Part shown: piece by piece, positions 53,797 to 61,779 of the stretch
Layout: every line of letters begins with the position of its first letter
Position numbering within the stretch: the first letter of the stretch is position 1
Assembly: GCF_021026375.1 (NCBI RefSeq)
Contig: NZ_JAJNDB010000001.1
Coordinates: 806,001 to 870,000, forward strand
Length of the DNA: 64,000 nt
DNA from: Actinomycetospora endophytica
Lineage (GTDB): Bacteria; Actinomycetota; Actinomycetes; Mycobacteriales; Pseudonocardiaceae
Reading direction: 5' to 3'
Notes under the pieces: generated by a model
What the model was told of the DNA's origin: nothing
What the model saw: the letters and a program-made list of their open reading frames with translations, nothing else
Database searches by the model: none
Program-made: the position numbers and the translations under genes

Positions 53797-55140
53797 ATGT
53801 CCCTGGACCCGGCACGCCCGGCGGCGGGCAGCGGCGACGGCGGGCCGGCCCCGGGAGCCGGCGCGCCGACCGCCGGCATCGTCGCCACCGGCAGCGAGCT
53901 GCTCGCGGGCCGGGTGCGCGATGCGAACGGGCCGTGGATCGCCGAGCGCCTGGGCGAGCTCGGGATCGACGTCACCCAGATCCTCCTCGTCGGCGACCGG
54001 CCCGACCAGATGGCCTCGGCGCTGCGCTTCCTCGCCGCCTCGGGCGTCGACCTCGTCGTCACCAGCGGCGGCCTCGGTCCGACGGCGGACGACCTCACCG
54101 CCGCCGTCGTCGCCGACATGACCGGACGCCCGCTCGAGCTCGACGAGCACATGGAGAAGGTGGTCGGCGACATCATCGCGAAGTTCGCCGACCGGCTGCG
54201 CTGGGACGCCGACGCGCTCGCCGAGGCCAACCGCAAGCAGGCGCTCGTCCCCCGCGGCGCGACGGCGATCCGGCCCGCGGGCACCGCGCCGGGCCTGGCG
54301 GTCCCGCCCGGCGACGGGTTCGCGCCCACCGTGCTCGTCCTCCCCGGACCGCCCCGAGAGGTACGGGCCATGTGGGACGACGCCCTGGCGAGCGGGCCGG
54401 TGCGCGCGGTGCTGGAACGCACCGCGCCGTTCGCCGAGACCCACCTGCGGCTCTTCGGCGTCCCCGAGTCCGACATCGCCGCGACCCTGCGGACGGTCGG
54501 CGAGCACACCGACCTCGGGCCGCTCGAGATCACGACGTGCCTGCGGGACTTCACCCTCGAGGTCGACCTGCGCCGCCGTCCCGACGACGCGGCCGCCCTC
54601 GCCGCCCACGACGCCGTCGTCGCCGAGATCGACGCCCGCCACGGCCGGGCGGTGTTCTCCCGGACCGGCGAGACCATCGACGAGATCGTGTTCCGCCTGC
54701 TCCAGGGGCGGACCATCGCCACCGCCGAGTCCTGCACCGGCGGCCTGCTGGCCGGACGACTGACCGCGCCGGCCGGGGCCTCCGGCCACGTGCAGGGCGG
54801 CATCGTGTCGTACTCGAACGAGGCCAAGGAGCACCTGCTCGGCGTCGGCCACGATCTGCTCGAGGCCCACGGCGCGGTCTCCCCGGAGGCGGTGCACGCC
54901 ATGGCCGGCGGCGCGCTGGAGCGGTTCGGGGTCGACGTCGCGGTCGCGATCAGCGGCGTCGCGGGGCCCGGCGGCGGGACGGCGGAGAAGCCGGTCGGCT
55001 ACGTGTGCTTCTCGGTGCGGACCGCCGACGGCCGGGAGATCACCCGCGACCCGGTGCTCCCGGGTGAGCGGGGGGACGTCCGGGAGCGCTCGGTCGTCCT
55101 CGCCATGCACCTGGTGCGGCGGCTCCTGACCGAGGGATGA
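53797..55140 (+). CDS. cinA: CinA family protein (NMN deamidase / MoCF-like)
   Basis: 447 residues. The N-terminal MoCF/COG1058 domain (GIVATGSELLAGRVRDANGP, then VVTSGGLGPTADDLT) is followed by a C-terminal CinA deamidase domain (TIATAESCTGGLLAGRLTAP, then ISGVAGPGGGTAEKPVGYV). The C-terminal domain hydrolyses nicotinamide mononucleotide in pyridine-nucleotide recycling in characterised members. The ATG at 53797 follows GGAGGAGGAA. It ends 6 nt from the convergent small membrane gene. Confidence 0.93.
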   Translation: MSLDPARPAAGSGDGGPAPGAGAPTAGIVATGSELLAGRVRDANGPWIAERLGELGIDVTQILLVGDRPDQMASALRFLAASGVDLVVTSGGLGPTADDLTAAVVADMTGRPLELDEHMEKVVGDIIAKFADRLRWDADALAEANRKQALVPRGATAIRPAGTAPGLAVPPGDGFAPTVLVLPGPPREVRAMWDDALASGPVRAVLERTAPFAETHLRLFGVPESDIAATLRTVGEHTDLGPLEITTCLRDFTLEVDLRRRPDDAAALAAHDAVVAEIDARHGRAVFSRTGETIDEIVFRLLQGRTIATAESCTGGLLAGRLTAPAGASGHVQGGIVSYSNEAKEHLLGVGHDLLEAHGAVSPEAVHAMAGGALERFGVDVAVAISGVAGPGGGTAEKPVGYVCFSVRTADGREITRDPVLPGERGDVRERSVVLAMHLVRRLLTEG

Positions 55141-55146
55141 TCCGCG

Positions 55147-55314
55147 TCAGGCCGTGAGGCCCCGGAAGAAGCGGATGATCTGGTTGATGCCGTCGCCGAT
55201 CGCGGCGAGGATCGTGCGCACGGTGGCCGCGGCGTTGTCCGGCTGCGCGATCACGAAGTACAGGACGATCGCGACGACGACCAGGATCAGCACGAGGCGC
55301 ATGCGCGCAGACAT
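55147..55314 (-). CDS. Small single-pass membrane protein
   Basis: 55-residue hypothetical protein with one transmembrane helix (LVLILVVVAIVLYFVIAQPD) and an amphipathic C-terminal region (INQIIRFFRGLTA). The ATG at 55314 is preceded by GGAAGGA at ideal spacing, which supports it as a real gene. Function unknown. Longer open sequence upstream in this frame is antisense to the hydrolase gene and is not coding. Confidence 0.65.
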   Translation of the reverse strand: MSARMRLVLILVVVAIVLYFVIAQPDNAAATVRTILAAIGDGINQIIRFFRGLTA

Positions 55315-55467
55315 CGGGTCCTTCCCGGTGGCGGCGTGAGAAACCCGGCGGACCCGGGTGGGCACTGACCGTAACGTGATCGTCCCGGCACCTGGAGGCA
55401 GGTCCGACATCGTGTCGCGCCCGCGAGCCGTGTCCCCCGTCCGGCCCAGCCCGGCCGGACGGGCAGG

Positions 55468-56328
55468 ATGTCGACCATGACCGGCGAGCGCATGACCGGG
55501 TTCACCCGCGGGGCCCTCAGTTTCGACGTCACCGACGGCGGTCCCGTCAACGCGGACGAGACCGTGCTGCTCCTGCACGGCTTCCCGCAGACCTCGCGGA
55601 GCTGGGCGCCGGTGGCCGAGCTGCTGCACGGGGCGGGACTGCGCACGCTCGCGCCGGACCAGCGCGGCTACTCCCCCGGCGCGCGCCCGGCCGGCCGGGC
55701 GGCCTACCGCGTCGAGCACCTGGTCGACGACGCCGCGGCGCTGATCACCTCGTCCGGCGCCGGATCGGTGCACGTCGTCGGGCACGACTGGGGCGCGGTG
55801 GTGGCCTGGGCGCTCGCCGCGCACCGCCCGGACCTGGTGCGCTCGGTCACCGGCGTCTCGGTCCCGCACCCCGCGGCGTTCCTGCGGGGGATGCTGCACG
55901 GCCCCCAGCTGCTGCACTCCTGGTACATGGGGGCGTTCCAGCTCCCGTGGCTGCCCGAGACCCTGCTCGGCGACGAGGCCCGGATGGCCGCGATCCTGCG
56001 GCGCACCGGGGCGAGCCCGGAGGCCGCACGCCGCGACGCCGCCACCCTCTCCGGGGCGATGACGGGCCCGCTGAACTGGTACCGCGCGCTGCCGCTGGCC
56101 GCGCCCGGCTACACCCGGCGTCCCGTCCAGCGTCCGTCGCTCATGGTCTGGAGCGACGGCGACGAGTTCATCACCCGCAGCGCGGTCGACCAGAACCCGC
56201 GGTTCGTCCTCGCCCCCTACCGCCTCGAGGTGCTCGGCGGCGTCAGCCACTGGATCCCGGAGGAGGCGCCGGAACGGCTCGCGGAGCTGGTCACGGCCCA
56301 CGTCGGCGGGGGCCGGCACAACGTATAG
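55468..56328 (+). CDS. Alpha/beta hydrolase, epoxide-hydrolase-like
   Basis: 286 residues. Oxyanion motif HGFPQTS (37-43), nucleophile Asp107 in VVGHDWGAVVAW, acid Asp230 or Asp232 (WSDGDEF) and His261 (GVSHWIPEEAPERL). An Asp nucleophile followed by Trp is characteristic of soluble epoxide hydrolases and haloalkane dehalogenases; the HGFP loop favours epoxide hydrolase. An ATG at 55477 is an alternative start with slightly better spacing. It lies 50 nt upstream of a TetR gene and may share its promoter or regulation. Confidence 0.83.
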   Translation: MSTMTGERMTGFTRGALSFDVTDGGPVNADETVLLLHGFPQTSRSWAPVAELLHGAGLRTLAPDQRGYSPGARPAGRAAYRVEHLVDDAAALITSSGAGSVHVVGHDWGAVVAWALAAHRPDLVRSVTGVSVPHPAAFLRGMLHGPQLLHSWYMGAFQLPWLPETLLGDEARMAAILRRTGASPEAARRDAATLSGAMTGPLNWYRALPLAAPGYTRRPVQRPSLMVWSDGDEFITRSAVDQNPRFVLAPYRLEVLGGVSHWIPEEAPERLAELVTAHVGGGRHNV

Positions 56329-56329
56329 T
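56324..56329 (+). promoter_or_regulatory. Candidate -10 hexamer and operator before the TetR gene
   Basis: TATAGT overlaps the hydrolase stop codon and is a good -10 for the TetR gene at 56379. Around it ACGTATAGTGGGTTACGAT has CGTA / TACG half-sites 8 nt apart that could bind a TetR dimer. Confidence 0.3.
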
Positions 56330-56378
56330 GGGTTACGATCTTGGTCTGAGGACCTCGTCGTCGCCTCGGAGGAGCCGC

Positions 56379-56948
56379 ATGGCACGCACCGCCTCGCCGT
56401 CGGACTTCTTCGGTGCCGCGATGCGCCTGCTGGCCGGCCCGGGGCTGCCCGCGCTGCGCATCGGCCGGCTGTGCGGCGAGGTCGGGGTCACCAGCGGCAG
56501 CTTCTACCACCACTTCGGCAACTGGGACGGGTTCGTCGCGGCGCTGCTCGACCACTGGGCCACCGAGGAGGTGGACCGCATCCTCGAGCTGGTCCGCCGC
56601 GAGCAGGACCCGGTGGAGCGCGTCGAGCTCCTCAAGGGCCTCGCCCTCACCATCCCGCACGACGCCGAGACCGCGATCCGCCGCTGGGCCGGCACCGACG
56701 GGGTCGTGGCGGCCGCCCAGCAGCGGGTGGACGACCGCCGGCGCGGGGCCGTCCGCGAGGTCCTCACGCCGCTGATCGCCGACGAGGCGCTCGTCGCGAC
56801 CCTCGCGGAGGTCGGCCTGAGCCTGCTCGTCGGCCACCAGCAGCTCCACCACGGCGGCCCCGCGGTGGACCTCGCCGCCCAGCTCGACCAGTTCGCGCTG
56901 CTCGTGCGCACACACGTCGCCGGGGTGGCGCTCCCCGCCGACGCCTGA
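56379..56948 (+). CDS. TetR family transcriptional regulator
   Basis: 189 residues. N-terminal helix-turn-helix IGRLCGEVGVTSGSFYHHFG (residues 28-47) with the conserved SGSFYHHF recognition helix; the remaining helical domain would bind an unknown ligand. The ATG at 56379 follows GGAGGAGCCGC. It lies just after the epoxide-hydrolase-like gene and ends 3 nt from the convergent P450 gene, so it may control either or both. Confidence 0.88.
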   Translation: MARTASPSDFFGAAMRLLAGPGLPALRIGRLCGEVGVTSGSFYHHFGNWDGFVAALLDHWATEEVDRILELVRREQDPVERVELLKGLALTIPHDAETAIRRWAGTDGVVAAAQQRVDDRRRGAVREVLTPLIADEALVATLAEVGLSLLVGHQQLHHGGPAVDLAAQLDQFALLVRTHVAGVALPADA

Positions 56949-56951
56949 GCC

Positions 56952-58232
56952 CTACCGGTTGAGGCTGATCGGCAGCGAGCGCACCGCGTTGACGAAGTTG
57001 CTGGTCAGGCGGGTCGGCTCGCCCACCTCGAAGTCGGGGGCGACGGTCAGCAGGCGGCGCCAGATCTCCCGCAGCTGGGTGCGGGCGAGCATGTTGCCCA
57101 TGCAGAAGTGCGGCCCGCCGCCCCCGAAGCCCTGATGCGGGTTCGGGTCGCGGGTGACGTCGAAGGACAGCGGGTCGGTGAACACCTCGGCGTCGCGGTT
57201 GCCCGACTCGTAGAACATGACGACCTTGTCGCCCGCCGCGATGCGCTGCCCCCCGAGCTCGGTGTCCTGGGTGGCGGTGCGCCGGAAGGTGAGCACCGGG
57301 CTCGCCCAGCGCACCATCTCCTCCACCGCGGTCGGCAGCCGTCCGTCGAGGTCGTCGATCAGCCGGCGGCGCTGGTCGCGGAACTCGGTGAGCGCCAGGG
57401 ACGCGTGGGCGATCGTGTTCCGCGTGGTGTCGTTCCCGGCCACCGAGAGCAGGACGAAGAAGGCGCCGATCTCCTCGTCGGTGAGCTTGTCGCCGTCGAC
57501 CTCGGCCTGCACCAGGGCGGTCATGAGGTCGTCGCGGGGGTTGTTGCGCCGGTCGTCGGCGGCCTCCAGCCCGGGACCGATGAGCCCGATGAGGGCGTTG
57601 TTCATCAGCTCGAGCGGGTTCTCGATGCCGTGCGCGGCCCGGACCTCGGCGTCGTTGCCGCTCACCAGGAGGTCGGCGTTCTCGGCCAGGGCGTCCTGCT
57701 GCTCGGTCGGCAGCCCCATCATGTCGTAGATCATCCACATGGGGAGGCGGCGGCAGACGAGCTGCACGAAGTCCCCGTCACCGTGCTCGAGCAGCTCGTC
57801 GACGATCATGTCGGCCCGCTCGCTGATCTTGTCCTCGAGTTTCGCGATCCGCTTCGGCGTGAACGCCGAGCCGACGAGCTTGCGCAGCTTCGCGTGCCGC
57901 GGCGAGTCCATCGCGAGGAAGGACTGGCTGGCCTCGAGGAGGTCCTCCGGGGCGTCCATGAACTGGACGCCCCGGCCGGAGCAGAAGATCTTCGGGCTCT
58001 TCGAGACGGTGGCGATGTCCTCGTGGCGCACGACGGCCCAGAACCCCGGGTCCTCGGGGTTCTCCAGGATCCCCTCGGCCGGGCGGTGCCAGCTCACGGG
58101 ACGGTCGCCCCGCAGCTGCGCGAACGACTCCTCGCGCTCCGCGGTCGAGCGCGACCAGAAGTCGAGGGACGACAGGTCGACCGGGTCGTGGTCGGGCTTG
58201 TCGCTCGTCGCGGTGTCCGCGGTGGTGGTCAT
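56952..58232 (-). CDS. Cytochrome P450, CYP124/CYP125-like
   Basis: 426-residue monooxygenase. Heme ligand Cys377 in GFGGGGPHFCMGNMLAR, I-helix oxygen-activation motif AGNDTT (265-270), ExxR as Glu305-Arg308. The FGGGGPHFC form and AGNDTT resemble actinobacterial P450s that hydroxylate methyl-branched lipids, sterols or terpenes. The substrate is inferred, not shown. It is second in an operon with a [3Fe-4S] ferredoxin 56 nt upstream that probably supplies electrons. Confidence 0.9.
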   Translation of the reverse strand: MTTTADTATSDKPDHDPVDLSSLDFWSRSTAEREESFAQLRGDRPVSWHRPAEGILENPEDPGFWAVVRHEDIATVSKSPKIFCSGRGVQFMDAPEDLLEASQSFLAMDSPRHAKLRKLVGSAFTPKRIAKLEDKISERADMIVDELLEHGDGDFVQLVCRRLPMWMIYDMMGLPTEQQDALAENADLLVSGNDAEVRAAHGIENPLELMNNALIGLIGPGLEAADDRRNNPRDDLMTALVQAEVDGDKLTDEEIGAFFVLLSVAGNDTTRNTIAHASLALTEFRDQRRRLIDDLDGRLPTAVEEMVRWASPVLTFRRTATQDTELGGQRIAAGDKVVMFYESGNRDAEVFTDPLSFDVTRDPNPHQGFGGGGPHFCMGNMLARTQLREIWRRLLTVAPDFEVGEPTRLTSNFVNAVRSLPISLNR

Positions 58233-58288
58233 CCGTCGCCTCCGGGGCGGGCTCGTCGGGTGCGCACGGGTCTGCGGAGACCCGTCGA

Positions 58289-58480
58289 TCAGTCCTGCAG
58301 CGAGAGGGCCTCGGTCGGACAGGCCTCGCAGGCCTGCCGGATCTCGTCCTCCCGACCCTCAGGGACCTCGGTGAGGTGCAGGGTCAGCGACCCGTCGTCC
58401 TCCACCTCGAACACGTCCGGCGAGATCGACTCGCACATGCCCAGCCCGCTGCACTTGTCGTAGTCCACGGCGATCCGCAT
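58289..58480 (-). CDS. [3Fe-4S] ferredoxin, P450 redox partner
   Basis: 63-residue ferredoxin. Cluster cysteines Cys10, Cys16 and Cys54 (CSGLGMC ... ACP) with Leu13 in place of the fourth ligand indicate a [3Fe-4S] cluster. Such small ferredoxins next to a P450 usually donate electrons to it. ATG at 58480 follows GAGGA. Divergent promoter to the hypothetical gene at 58704. Confidence 0.92.
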   Translation of the reverse strand: MRIAVDYDKCSGLGMCESISPDVFEVEDDGSLTLHLTEVPEGREDEIRQACEACPTEALSLQD

Positions 58481-58520
58481 GGTTCCTCGGTCCTCCTCGA
58501 TCGACGACGACGCCCCGGAC

Positions 58521-58541
58521 CATAACGTGCATTACGCTATG
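58521..58541. promoter_or_regulatory. Inverted repeat, candidate TetR operator upstream of ferredoxin-P450
   Basis: CATAACGT-GCATT-ACGCTATG: 8-nt half-sites matching at 7 of 8 positions with a 5-nt spacer, about 40 nt upstream of the ferredoxin start. Size and position fit a TetR-dimer operator; the local TetR proteins are candidates. Confidence 0.5.
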
Positions 58542-58550
58542 GCGCGAGCC

Positions 58551-58567
58551 ACGTCACGTTGTGACGT
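58551..58567. promoter_or_regulatory. Perfect inverted repeat ACGTCAC-GTT-GTGACGT
   Basis: A perfect 7-nt inverted repeat with a 3-nt spacer, 9 nt from the previous palindrome, in the divergent region between the ferredoxin and the hypothetical gene. It is likely a second operator; no clear -10 was assigned. Confidence 0.45.
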
Positions 58568-58703
58568 AGCTACCCTCCGACGACGGCGGGCACGCGGTGC
58601 GACCGGGGTCCCCGGCCGGTGAATCGGTGCACAGGCCCTGCCCGACGACGGGGCCCGGCCCGTAGCGTCACGGGCCACGACCCGACCCCGCGCGAGGTGG
58701 CCG

Positions 58704-59237
58704 ATGGCCGACCCGAGAGTGGACCCCCGACGGGCAAGCGCCCGGATGCAACGGCAGCGCGAGGCGCCACGTCGCGAGCGGACGTTCCCGCCGATGATCG
58801 AGTACGCGGCGCTCGCCGGGCTGCCCGTCCCGGTCCGGTTCGCGCTCTCGACGGCCGCCCTGCCGCTCGAGGTCGTCGTGACCGGGGTCCGGGTGCTCAA
58901 GGACGTCGAGGTCCTTCTCGGCGAGCTCGGCACACAGCTGCGCGCTCTGCGGCCCGCGGTGGAGGCCGTCGGCGAGGCCTACGCGGACGGCTACGTGCCC
59001 GTCGTCGACACCATCGGAGACGTGGTCGGCGACGCCGCGGCGGAGACCCGGACCCTCGGCGGCGTCGTCCTCGCCCCGGTGACCGCCGTCCGCGACGTCT
59101 TCTTCCCCGTCCCCGACGCGCCCGCCGAGGACGAGCTGCTGCCCGACGACCCGCCGCCGGACCCGGAGCGCGAGTCGCTCCTGAGCTGGGCGCGGCGGCA
59201 GTCGGGGGCATGGCTCGGGCCGTTCGGCGACCGCTGA
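58704..59237 (+). CDS. Hypothetical protein
   Basis: 177 residues, no family recognised. A basic N-terminus precedes moderately hydrophobic helices (LPVPVRFALSTAALPLEVVV), an amphipathic helical stretch (LKDVEVLLGELGTQLRALRP) and an acidic proline-rich segment (about 140-165). This resembles small membrane-associated actinobacterial proteins. The ATG at 58704 follows GAGGTGGCCG; an ATG at 58794 would skip the basic leader. It precedes a TetR gene on the same strand. Confidence 0.65.
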   Translation: MADPRVDPRRASARMQRQREAPRRERTFPPMIEYAALAGLPVPVRFALSTAALPLEVVVTGVRVLKDVEVLLGELGTQLRALRPAVEAVGEAYADGYVPVVDTIGDVVGDAAAETRTLGGVVLAPVTAVRDVFFPVPDAPAEDELLPDDPPPDPERESLLSWARRQSGAWLGPFGDR

Positions 59238-59241
59238 AAAT

Positions 59242-59255
59242 CACCCGCTCGGGTG
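59242..59255 (+). repeat. Short inverted repeat CACCCG-CT-CGGGTG
   Basis: A perfect 6-bp inverted repeat 4 nt past the hypothetical gene's stop and upstream of the TetR gene, close to a possible -10 (TATCTT, 59273-59278). It could be a weak terminator or an autoregulatory operator. Confidence 0.3.
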
Positions 59256-59365
59256 TACGTCCTGATATCTTGGCCGCTCTCCGAGCCGGGAGGCGCACCG
59301 CAGGCGTGTCGAGCAGCGACCGCACCAGCACGACCCGTCCGCAACGGACCCGGGGTCGCGGATCC

Positions 59366-60067
59366 ATGACCGCCGTCGACGGTCGACGCACCCGCTGGGA
59401 CACCCACCGCGCCGAACGCCGGGCACAGGTCGTCGAGGCCGCCCTCGAGGTGCTCCGGGAGGTCGGCCCCGAGTTCGGCGTGGAGGAGGTCGCCGAGCGC
59501 GCGGGCATCACGAAGCCGGTGATCTACCGCCACTTCACCGACCGCGCCGGGCTCGTCCAGGCCATGGGGGAATGGGCGACCGCGAACCTGCTCGACGACT
59601 GGGTGCTGCCGGTCATCCACACCGCGGACGCGCCGCGGACGCGCATCCGCGGGGCGATCACCGCGTTCCTGGGCTTCCTCGAGCAGAACCCCAACGTCTA
59701 CTGGTTGTTCGTCCGGCACGCGCCCGCCGACGGCAGCGACGTCGCGCAGGCGAACAAGGACCTCATCGGCGCCGCGGTCGCCGGGGTGCTGCACGACTTC
59801 CTCGCGATCGGCGACGCCGATCCGCGCACGGCCGACGTCTGGGCCCATGGCCTCGTGGGCTTCGTGCAGAACACCGCCGAGTGGTGGCTCGAGCACCGGA
59901 CGCTCACCCGCGACGAGCTCGCGGACCACCTGACGACGCTGGTGTGGGCGCAGATGGACGGCATCGTGCGCAGCTACGGCATCACCCTCGACCCGGACCG
60001 GCCGATCACGCCCGAGGACCTGGCCGAGCACGCCCGCAGTCGGGGCCTGCTGCCACGGGGCAGCTGA
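59366..60067 (+). CDS. TetR family transcriptional regulator
   Basis: 233 residues from the ATG at 59366. Helix-turn-helix VEEVAERAGITKPVIYRHF (about 39-57) with the standard TKPVIYRHF recognition helix. The C-terminal domain has the WLFVRHAPADG and LVGFVQNTAEWWLEHRTLTR pattern of a large actinobacterial TetR group. A GTG at 59306 in the same frame would add 20 Ser/Thr/Arg-rich residues and cannot be excluded. It may regulate itself and the preceding hypothetical gene. Confidence 0.87.
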   Translation: MTAVDGRRTRWDTHRAERRAQVVEAALEVLREVGPEFGVEEVAERAGITKPVIYRHFTDRAGLVQAMGEWATANLLDDWVLPVIHTADAPRTRIRGAITAFLGFLEQNPNVYWLFVRHAPADGSDVAQANKDLIGAAVAGVLHDFLAIGDADPRTADVWAHGLVGFVQNTAEWWLEHRTLTRDELADHLTTLVWAQMDGIVRSYGITLDPDRPITPEDLAEHARSRGLLPRGS

Positions 60068-60101
60068 CCACTGCCGTCCGCTCGGGCCGGAATGGAGAGG
60101 C

Positions 60102-60152
60102 GGCCGGTCCCGCTCCTGAGCGGCTCCCCAGCGCCCAGGAGCGGGACCGGCC
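60102..60152 (+). terminator. 17-bp perfect stem after the TetR gene
   Basis: GGCCGGTCCCGCTCCTG (60102-60118) pairs perfectly with CAGGAGCGGGACCGGCC (60136-60152) across a 17-nt loop, 34 nt past the TetR stop. It probably ends that unit. Confidence 0.6.
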
Positions 60153-60296
60153 AGCGGTAGGGCCACGGGATCGATCCCCCGAGTCCGCCGGTGGCCTGTT
60201 GTCAGGAGCGTGCCCGGCCCCTGAGATGGGGAAACACGGTCATGATCGATGGATCGGTTCAGGAACGATCTCCGGCTGGGCGGCACTGCGCTCGCG

Positions 60297-60602
60297 TCAC
60301 GGCGCCCCCGGCGGGGTCGACGGACTGTCGCGACCGACGGTGCGGGCCAGGGTCGAGCCGGCGGTGAGGTGCTCGAGGACCGCGTGGAGGTTGTGTCCCG
60401 CCTGCGTCGTGGGGGCGGGGTCGAGATCGACCGTGCGGAGCAGGCGGACCATGCCGTCGAGGACGTGGGCGATCTCGCCGGCGAGCGCGGGCTTGGCGTT
60501 CTCCGGCAGCTCGCCCTCCGCCCCCTCGGACTCCGACCCCTTCCGCAACGCACTCGCGGCTTCGCGCAGGGCGGTCACGGCCACGGTCTCGGCGTCGGTC
60601 AT
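60297..60602 (-). CDS. Hypothetical protein, paralog of the gene at 61780
   Basis: 101 residues, helical, no known family. It shares with the 107-residue protein at 61780-62103 the N-terminus MTDA, the pattern ALR-A--AL--G, and a central LL-TVDL-PAP-T motif followed by a helix and a variable tail. ATG at 60602 is preferred because it aligns with the paralog; open sequence extends 18 codons upstream. It lies downstream of the coiled-coil gene on the same strand after 276 nt. Confidence 0.6.
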   Translation of the reverse strand: MTDAETVAVTALREAASALRKGSESEGAEGELPENAKPALAGEIAHVLDGMVRLLRTVDLDPAPTTQAGHNLHAVLEHLTAGSTLARTVGRDSPSTPPGAP

Positions 60603-60878
60603 GGGCGGAGACTCTGCTCCTCGCCCCCCGAGAATGGAACGACCCCGGACGATCATCGGACGACGCGGTCCTCGCCCGGGGCGTGGGATCCGAGCTCGCG
60701 ACCCTGTCCCCGACTCCCCCGAGAGCCGGAGACAGAGCCTCCACCCGCGACGGTCGACCAGCTCCCCAGCGGCCGACTTGTATCGCGCACGCTAAGTATT
60801 CCCGACCGGGCCGTCCTAGATCCACTTGGCCCGGGGATCCGCCCCGTCCGCGTGTCCCCGGCGTCACGGCGGCCGCGG
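60603..60878 (-). other. Spacer between the coiled-coil gene and the 101-residue gene
   Basis: A 276-nt stretch where I see no coding periodicity and no clear terminator. It includes the relatively AT-rich CGCACGCTAAGTATTCCCGA (60788-60807), which could hold a promoter. Confidence 0.35.
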
Positions 60879-61640
60879 TCACTCCGGGGGCAGGTTCCAC
60901 CTCGCGCGCAGCTCCCGGCCCTCACGGCGCTCGTCGGCGGCGACGTCCCGTGCCCGTTGCGCGGCCTCCCGCCGCCGCTCGGACTCGGCCGCGTCGGCCT
61001 GGTTCGCCCGGGAGTCCCTGGTGTCCGCGACCTGGTCGAGGGTCGTCGCGACATCGTCCGCGGTGCTGGCGAGCCGGGCGGCGAGCCATCGCACGTCGGC
61101 GCCGGCCGCGTCCGCCCGGGCCGACATCACCATGACGGTCTCGCGGACGATCTCGTCCTGATGGCGGCTGGCCTGCTGTCGGGAGCGGCGCAGCGCCTCC
61201 CGCGAGCGGTCGACCCGGGCCGCGGCCCGCGCGGCCGCCTCGGCGGCACGGTTCAGGACCGCTTCCGCCCGGTCGAGCTGATCGATCGGCGTCGCCCCCA
61301 GCGCCCGTGCCATGCCCTCCAGGGCGGACTCCCGCGCGTCGGCCCGTCGCTCGCGCGCGTCGGCCTGCTCCTCCCGTCGGTCGGCGTCGGCCTCCCGCCG
61401 GTCGGCGGCCTCGTCCCGCTCGTCGGCGACCACTTCCCTGGCGTCCGCCCGGGCGTCGCGTTCGTCCGCGGCCATGTCCCGGGCGTCTGCGGCCGCGTCC
61501 CGGACGTCCGCGGCGGCGGCGCGGGCTTCGGCGTACGCCGCGGCGTCCGCCTCCGTCCGGCCGACGCGCTCGGGAAGGCCCTGCCGGGCCGTCAGGGCGG
61601 CGGCGTCACGCGCCACCGGAGCCTCCGAGCGCTCGCCCAT
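60879..61640 (-). CDS. Heptad-repeat coiled-coil protein
   Basis: 253 residues, no enzymatic domain seen. Residues 44-106 are nine consecutive 7-residue units of the form A-D-x-R-(D/E/R)-x-x (ADVRDAA, ADARDMA, ADERDAR and so on), predicting a long highly charged helix. A second helical region (about 120-215) and a terminal ARDVAADERREGRELRARW follow. Similar Ala-Asp-Arg repeats occur as N-terminal segments of some actinobacterial signalling proteins, but here no output domain is attached. The ATG at 61640 follows GTGAGGACC; starts up to 27 codons earlier are possible. Confidence 0.6.
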   Translation of the reverse strand: MGERSEAPVARDAAALTARQGLPERVGRTEADAAAYAEARAAAADVRDAAADARDMAADERDARADAREVVADERDEAADRREADADRREEQADARERRADARESALEGMARALGATPIDQLDRAEAVLNRAAEAAARAAARVDRSREALRRSRQQASRHQDEIVRETVMVMSARADAAGADVRWLAARLASTADDVATTLDQVADTRDSRANQADAAESERRREAAQRARDVAADERREGRELRARWNLPPE

Positions 61641-61779
61641 GGTCCTCACCAGCCCGTCCGGGACGCCCTCCTCGCCCCCGGCGCCGCTACCGAGTGTGCG
61701 CCTCACGGCGGCTTCTCGGGACCGGCCGGCCGGACACGGCCCGGACACGGCCGCCGGTCGGGCGCCCTCCGGGCTCGTC

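Noticed and set aside
55315-56385. Long open frame extending the 55-residue membrane protein upstream
   Set aside because: It is antisense to the epoxide-hydrolase-like gene; the short form has its own ATG and a strong ribosome binding site.
61322-61510. Tandem ~21-nt DNA periodicity considered as a CRISPR or satellite array
   Set aside because: The periodicity follows the 7-residue protein repeat of the coiled-coil gene; there are no identical repeats or unique spacers.
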